Shown one piece after another: positions 58,905 through 64,000 of a DNA stretch of 64,000 nt (its first letter is position 1; every line of letters starts with the position of its first letter). This DNA comes from Sitta carolinensis. Taxonomy: Eukaryota > Chordata > Aves > Passeriformes > Sittidae. Under the pieces are notes generated by a model, which made no database searches, was not told the DNA's origin, and saw only the letters and a program-made list of their open reading frames with translations. Both the position numbers and the translations under genes were made by a program. Location: the NCBI GenBank assembly GCA_032173965.1, contig CM063290.1, positions 2,850,001-2,914,000 of the forward strand, given 5' to 3'.

Positions 58905-59065
58905 GGGGTTTATATATATATGCATATATTTTTCATATATACATTTATATAGACATATATATTTTTATATTATTTATATTTGTATTTGTATTTATATTAT
59001 TTATAATATTTCCATTTCTATTTCTATCTTCCAATTTCACATTATAATAAATATAATACAAAATT
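58905..59065. repeat. AT-rich low-complexity patch
   Basis: TATATA, TTTATATT and TATTTG units with almost no G or C. Confidence 0.9.
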
Positions 59066-61329
59066 GGACTTATTATAAGCTACATAATCTAAAATGAGCA
59101 TCTATTTAAAAATATAAGATATTCTATTAAGAAAGTATATTTACATATATGCATTAAATGAAATTCTGGTTATATGTGGTATAACTGCCATTCAAACATT
59201 TTTCAGTGTCTTTGGCACCCTTTAATGGATCAGACTCTGTATTTAGACAGTCTACATTAAATACATGGAGTATTTTAAGACAGCAGATGAAAAAAAAAAA
59301 AAAAATCCTCCATTAAAAACTCTGTTAAATCTCAGACAAAAGTGCCCATGGGGCTATGTGCAAGGAAGAATTTTAATTTCAAGAACAAATGTGCCACTCC
59401 TGCTCTGAAAATTTTCCCCAGAATGTTCAAACTTACAGTTCCGTGTTCAGTTTTTTCACAGCTTGCCTTGTTGGAGATGATCAGTAAATGAAGCAGAAAG
59501 CTAAGAAAAGGGAGGATGATTCTTTTGTGATGAAGCCATTAGAAAGAGACTGAGAGGAGCTACAAAAGAGATCTCTGAAGGAAATACTCATGAGGCTGAA
59601 AAACATTAATTTTCTACTTTATTTTTACCTGTTTAGTATTGAACTTTTGCCTCTTCTTTTTTTTTTTTCCCCAGAACGTCTGATTCACTCACCCCATTTT
59701 CAGTTTGAATGGAGTTACATGTCATGACTGTTTGCAGGTTTTAATTAATTTTCCATTCTACTTAACAAAGCAATTTAAATACCTAGAAACTTGAATTAAT
59801 ACAGTTTTGTCTCTATCAGTTACTCCCCTGCCCATCACATTCCATTCACCTGGCTGACTCATCGCTTTACTGCTGTTGATATTTGCTTTACATAGAAGGT
59901 CATCAGCAATTTTTGCCATTTTTTCATTATCAAATACAAATCTGATTATCACCTCTACCATTTTTCACACTCTCTCCCAAAAACTTTTGATTTAAATATT
60001 CAATTGAGTCGCCCTCCTGTTGGTTTTACCCACTCAGGCTGGGATTGACTGGCTCTGTTTGGAATCACGGACAAGTTTTGCTTTGAAGGAAGCAGAAGGT
60101 GCTCGCTATTAAAAAGGGCAGCTGAAATGTTGGCTGGAAGGCAGAAGAGAGCAGAAATGAGCTGAAGTTCTCCCCTTCCATGGCTCTGTCTGCCTGGTGT
60201 TATCCTTGCAGGATAAATAATCAACCAGGACCAAACTGAGTCATAGCAAGGCTCAGTTTAACAACCCACGTGTGTTTAAAGGTGACAGGAAACTCTCAGG
60301 CTCAAACCATGACTCACAATTATTATTAATCTGGTTAAAACTGTTTGTTACTCAGAGCTCAAGGGTGAAACTCAGAAATTTTTTTCTGTTGCCTCACGCA
60401 GTGATTAATTTCTTCCCATATGCAATAAAATGACAAATAACCCAGAATGTTTATTTTACAATGGAGGCATTAAGGCTGTCAGTCATGGACCGTTTTTATG
60501 GCAGAACTTGAAATCAAGTTCATTCTTATGTTTGTTGTCTAACGAGAAAATTGATCAAGGTGATAAAAGGGGATAAAAATGATAAAAAGCAGATGTTTCC
60601 TAGCTGCACTTCACTAGTAACAAATGTTGTCTCTTAAAATTTTATATTGAGTCTCCCAAAAACACAAGATAAATCATGCAACTCGCTCCTTAGTGCTTTG
60701 AAGGATTTACATCAAACAGAAAGTTAAAGAAAAATCAAGAATGAAATTAATTATAAAATATTCACCTTGAATTTATACAGCTTTTATACACAGTCTGTTC
60801 CAGGCAGGCATTTTTTGAGTCTGGTTCTCTCAGAAATAGTACTGGAAAATACTGCAGGAGTAAGGAGAAGATCTGCCCAAGTGTCTGCTGTGGGGGAATA
60901 TTCTGAATTTTCACAAAATTACAGTCAAAACCAAGGAAGCCACTTCTGCACAGGACACAGATAACAACACCACTTTATTTAATATAGTTGCCATTAATAT
61001 TATTAAAACCACTAATGCAAGTCAGCTTGAAATTTGCATGAGATACCAGCAATCATTCCAGACCGAACGTTATTCCAAATTTTGTTACTGAAGTTTGGCA
61101 TCAATCAATGAAAGACCCACAGAGTCTTGTGAGTCTTCTTTCAAGGTTTATTTGTCTGTAAATTCAAAAGTTTCACGTGCAAACTGAGATTAAATTGCTT
61201 GGGAAGAAGGGAACTGGAGAAAAAACCCCTGTCTTTGTCTGCTTTAAAATACATCCAAAGAGTGAGCAGAGTTGTGCAGCAGGACTTGAGCAGAGCTGGA
61301 TGAGAAGAGGTGCCAGGCATCTCTCTAAA

Positions 61330-61465
61330 GCCAAGATCCCAGAATCCCAGGGGCACGGGATGGTTTGGGTGAGAAGGACCTTAAAATTCATCCCACCCCA
61401 CCCTTGCCAGGGCAGGGACATATCCCAGGCTGCTCCAGCCCTGGGCACTGCCAGGGAATGAGCTC
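61330..61465 (-). mobile_element. CR1 LINE fragment, minus strand
   Basis: A CR1 3' tip in minus orientation. On the plus strand it shows ATCCCAGAATCCCAGGGGC near 61337 (a decayed terminal repeat), GGGATGGTTTGGGTGAGAAG near 61358, GACCTTAAAATTCATCCC near 61377, and CCAGGGCAGGGACATATCCC then CTGGGCACTGCCAGGGA near 61408-61457. It is truncated, with no coding part. Confidence 0.88.
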
Positions 61466-64000
61466 TCTTTATCTTCCAGCTTCTTTCTGCCACTCTGGTT
61501 GTACAAAACAACCACAGACTTCATCGAGCAATTACAGGGAAATAACGAGCTGCTCTCCTGCCTGCTCGGGGCCAGGCAGCAGCAGATCCCAAAATCGGAG
61601 AGGTGACACCCCCACAGAGAGCCTTATCCTCCTCCTCCTGTCCCAGAGGTGTCTCATCTGCATCCCACTGGAAGGCAAGCAGGCTTAGGTTGTTTGGAAG
61701 AGCAAAGCTGGAATCCTGTGGAAATCCAGGAAAGGCTCAGTCTACTCCTCTGTCTCAGAACAGTGCATTAAAAGTGCTCCTTTTTGTTGTTGAAAGGACA
61801 CTTCAACACTTCATTTTAAACTTTTTTCAGAACCTACTTTTGTTTCAGCCAGGCACCGGATGCTTTGGAGAACCCGTTAATTCAAGGAAACACTCGGGAG
61901 TGCGAGTCCCATTATAAATCCTCATCGTAACAAAGATCAAACTGACAGCCTTTTCTGTCTCATTGCTCTGTTTGAAACACCAAAGGGTTCTTGAGCTGCT
62001 GCTGCAAGTGATTAAATTTGCTTTCTGTCACGCAATTACATTTTAAAAATTCTGTTCAGTAAAATATTTCTAACTCTGTAACAATAAATTGAACCTGGTG
62101 TCACACGGACACGAGTCACATTAACAAGTGCTGCTGCTGCCTGTTGATGAGCTTGCAGCAGCAGATGGGGACTTGGATGGAGCTTTTTCCCTTCTCCTTC
62201 ACTTCCATCCATGTCCACATTGTGAAAATAAAGCTGCTATGAAATAGAAAAAGTGAAGCTGCTGCAGGTAACCTGCTCAGCCTTGGCTCGTTGCTGTTCT
62301 CAGAGCACAGATCTGCTCTTTACCATCGCTGATGTAAGACCCAGTCGCTCTTTAAAGATCTCTTAGGCTGCTCTTTTTGTTTCTTACAAGCTGATCCCAC
62401 CACAAGCACGTCTCTAACCCTGAGGAGAAGGTGAAAAGAGAAGGGAAATGCCCCAAATATGCCCAAGAAACCATCTGACAACATCTGCTGGTGGGTGTTA
62501 AAATCAAGAATATCAAAACAGCCCGAGCCCCTGCTCTGTGTGGTTAAGTGACAAAGATCACACTCAACCCCTCCCTCATTTGCTTCATCTGACATTTTTC
62601 TTTGGAAAAGCCAGATGCTCAATTAGAAAAATAAGGTATTTTATTAGTAATCAAGAAAATGTCTGCCTACTGGTTTGAATTAAGGTTCATTCTTCCTTTA
62701 TCTGGTGGAACCCTTTAAACTGTTAATGTGCTGAACTTAACCAGCTTCCACTTTTTCATTTGCTGAAATTTGGCTTATCAGAGTCAATATAAAGATAGGA
62801 AATAAAACCTATAGATAAAACATATAAGGTTAACAGGTGGAAAAAAAACCAGGCCGTGTATGAACCTGAAAAAACTTAGAAAAAATTTAGTTCTTAGAAA
62901 AAAACTCACCAGGAAGTAATTTAGCACCTAGAAGTTCAGGCAATAATGCACTGTTATAATTATGCATATTTTCTGACCACAGTCTTATCCTGCAAAGATC
63001 ATTACAAAAGTTATCAGCTTCTTATTCATCCTTTTCTGCATTTAGTGGGGCTCTTTCAGAAGATTCAACCTGAAATTTCTCTTTTGGTAGATTTTCATTC
63101 AGAATGGAAGTTTAAAATTTAGATTGATGCTTATAAATGAAATTTGCATCATTTTCTGACTACATAGTTGTCAGAAGGGGAGTCAATTAAAAGAAAAGGA
63201 ATACTTGCTCTGAATCATACAAAATTACACCAGCAAATGGAATTTTTTCCATAGCATGACTGTTCAGATTCCTTCATCATTCCTTCATCATAATCAAAGA
63301 AAGGTAGGCTTTTAATTCCATCAATAAGATAAATCTTAGCAGAGAAAACTTAAAATGGGATAAAGCAACAGAGCTGAATTAAAAAAAAAAAGAAGAAAAA
63401 AAGTCCCTTTCCCTTCAAACCAAGCCCAACTGGAAACAATTTTTTTGTACTCTTTACCTTGCTTTCCATTGATGGCACAGAGAGGGGAATTTGTCCTGCT
63501 CATTTTGTGAATTTATGCCCCGTGGCCACGCAGAGGAAACAAGAAGTTGTTTCTGGAGCCTGATTCCCCTCAGGGCTCAGGATGTGACCTGCCAGCTGTT
63601 CCTGCCCACTGCCTGTGCATTACTTCTCTCTTAATGACCTTTCAGAAGTGTAGAACATCTAAAGTTTCTTTATCCAATTATTGCTTGCAATATTCAAGTC
63701 GTTTCTGTGTGAACGGTATTAAATCCTTCGAGCATCTGCCCTTTTGTGTTAAATGAATTTAATCAACCCTACTTCGACTAAAATGGATTTTTTGATTAGA
63801 GGCAAGATTGCTGAAAGCAGTTATTTATTTATTTTTTTTATAGTCACAAATTATTTACTCTGCAATCCGAACATTTATTTTTTATGGGCGTGAATAATGA
63901 AAGATTAGAGATGGTGTTTGAGGGGAGAGGGACAGTTCACGTCTGCAAATCATGGTCTACCATCTCAGAGATTGATCAATTTTAAATATTAAATAAATGG
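61466..64000. other. Unique stretch to window end
   Basis: No gene or transposon is recognised. A 10-bp stem (CTGCTGCTGC at 62131-62140 with GCAGCAGCAG at 62155-62164) lies in an otherwise unpaired context. A-runs lie near 63380-63402. AT-rich, motif-poor sequence runs from 62620 to the end. Confidence 0.45.

Larger units (their letters stand above)
55645..61329. other. Unique stretch with AT patches and an octamer cluster
   Basis: No gene is recognised. Landmarks are a T-run at 56031-56047, the octamer cluster near 56.9 kb, an A-run near 57385-57397, an AT-rich patch at 58905-59065, and an A-run near 59290-59305. A minus-strand frame at 59758-59961 (67 codons) has balanced composition but no recognisable family. 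Confidence 0.45.

Overview
The window reads as vertebrate nuclear DNA, most likely from a bird and probably a songbird. The main evidence is eight to nine short, 5'-truncated, plus- and minus-strand fragments with the 3'-end signature of CR1 (chicken repeat 1) LINEs, which have no poly(A) tail. Five solo LTRs of endogenous retroviruses, long AT-rich microsatellites and the lack of any Alu, B1, L1 or MIR-like sequence fit this. The species and chromosome cannot be read from the sequence.

I find no protein-coding gene, tRNA or rRNA that I can support. The open reading frames are short. They fall on simple repeats (poly-Ile, Pro-Ser-Ile-His and Leu-runs), on CR1 or LTR copies, or in unique sequence with no recognisable domain. 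The window therefore looks like an intergenic gene desert or the inside of a very large intron.

Layout. 0-10 kb: a 27-bp minisatellite beside a CR1 copy, a 43-bp minisatellite, and a complete solo LTR with a 4-bp target-site duplication (8625-9134). 10-20 kb: a pentanucleotide array, poly(A) tracts, a CR1 copy and a 25/29-bp minisatellite with higher-order structure. 20-30 kb: a minus-strand CR1, a 680-bp solo LTR carrying an internal (TTCTCC)n expansion, a plus-strand CR1 and a 167-bp tandem duplication. 30-40 kb: a 144-bp perfect (AAT)n/(ATT)n palindrome, a solo LTR of a second type, and a GC/CpG-rich island-like block at 37.3-37.7 kb. 40-50 kb: an old direct duplication, a second copy of the first LTR type (46442-46870, perfect TSD) and a CR1 fragment. 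50-64 kb: a GC-rich LTR-like block, a solo LTR related to the one at 33.7 kb, a 674-bp (GGAT)n array, a triple octamer cluster and a minus-strand CR1.

Between these, several AT-rich, homeodomain-motif-rich unique stretches (about 14.3-15.6, 27.3-28.3, 35.0-35.7, 50.0-50.3, 52.1-52.4 and 56.7-57.0 kb) have the texture of conserved non-coding regulatory elements. This is inference; only a cross-species alignment can test it. I did not find a new multi-gene system. The best-supported results are the LTR boundaries with their target-site duplications, the repeat-unit polymorphism of the LTR poly(A) signals, and the long perfect palindrome.
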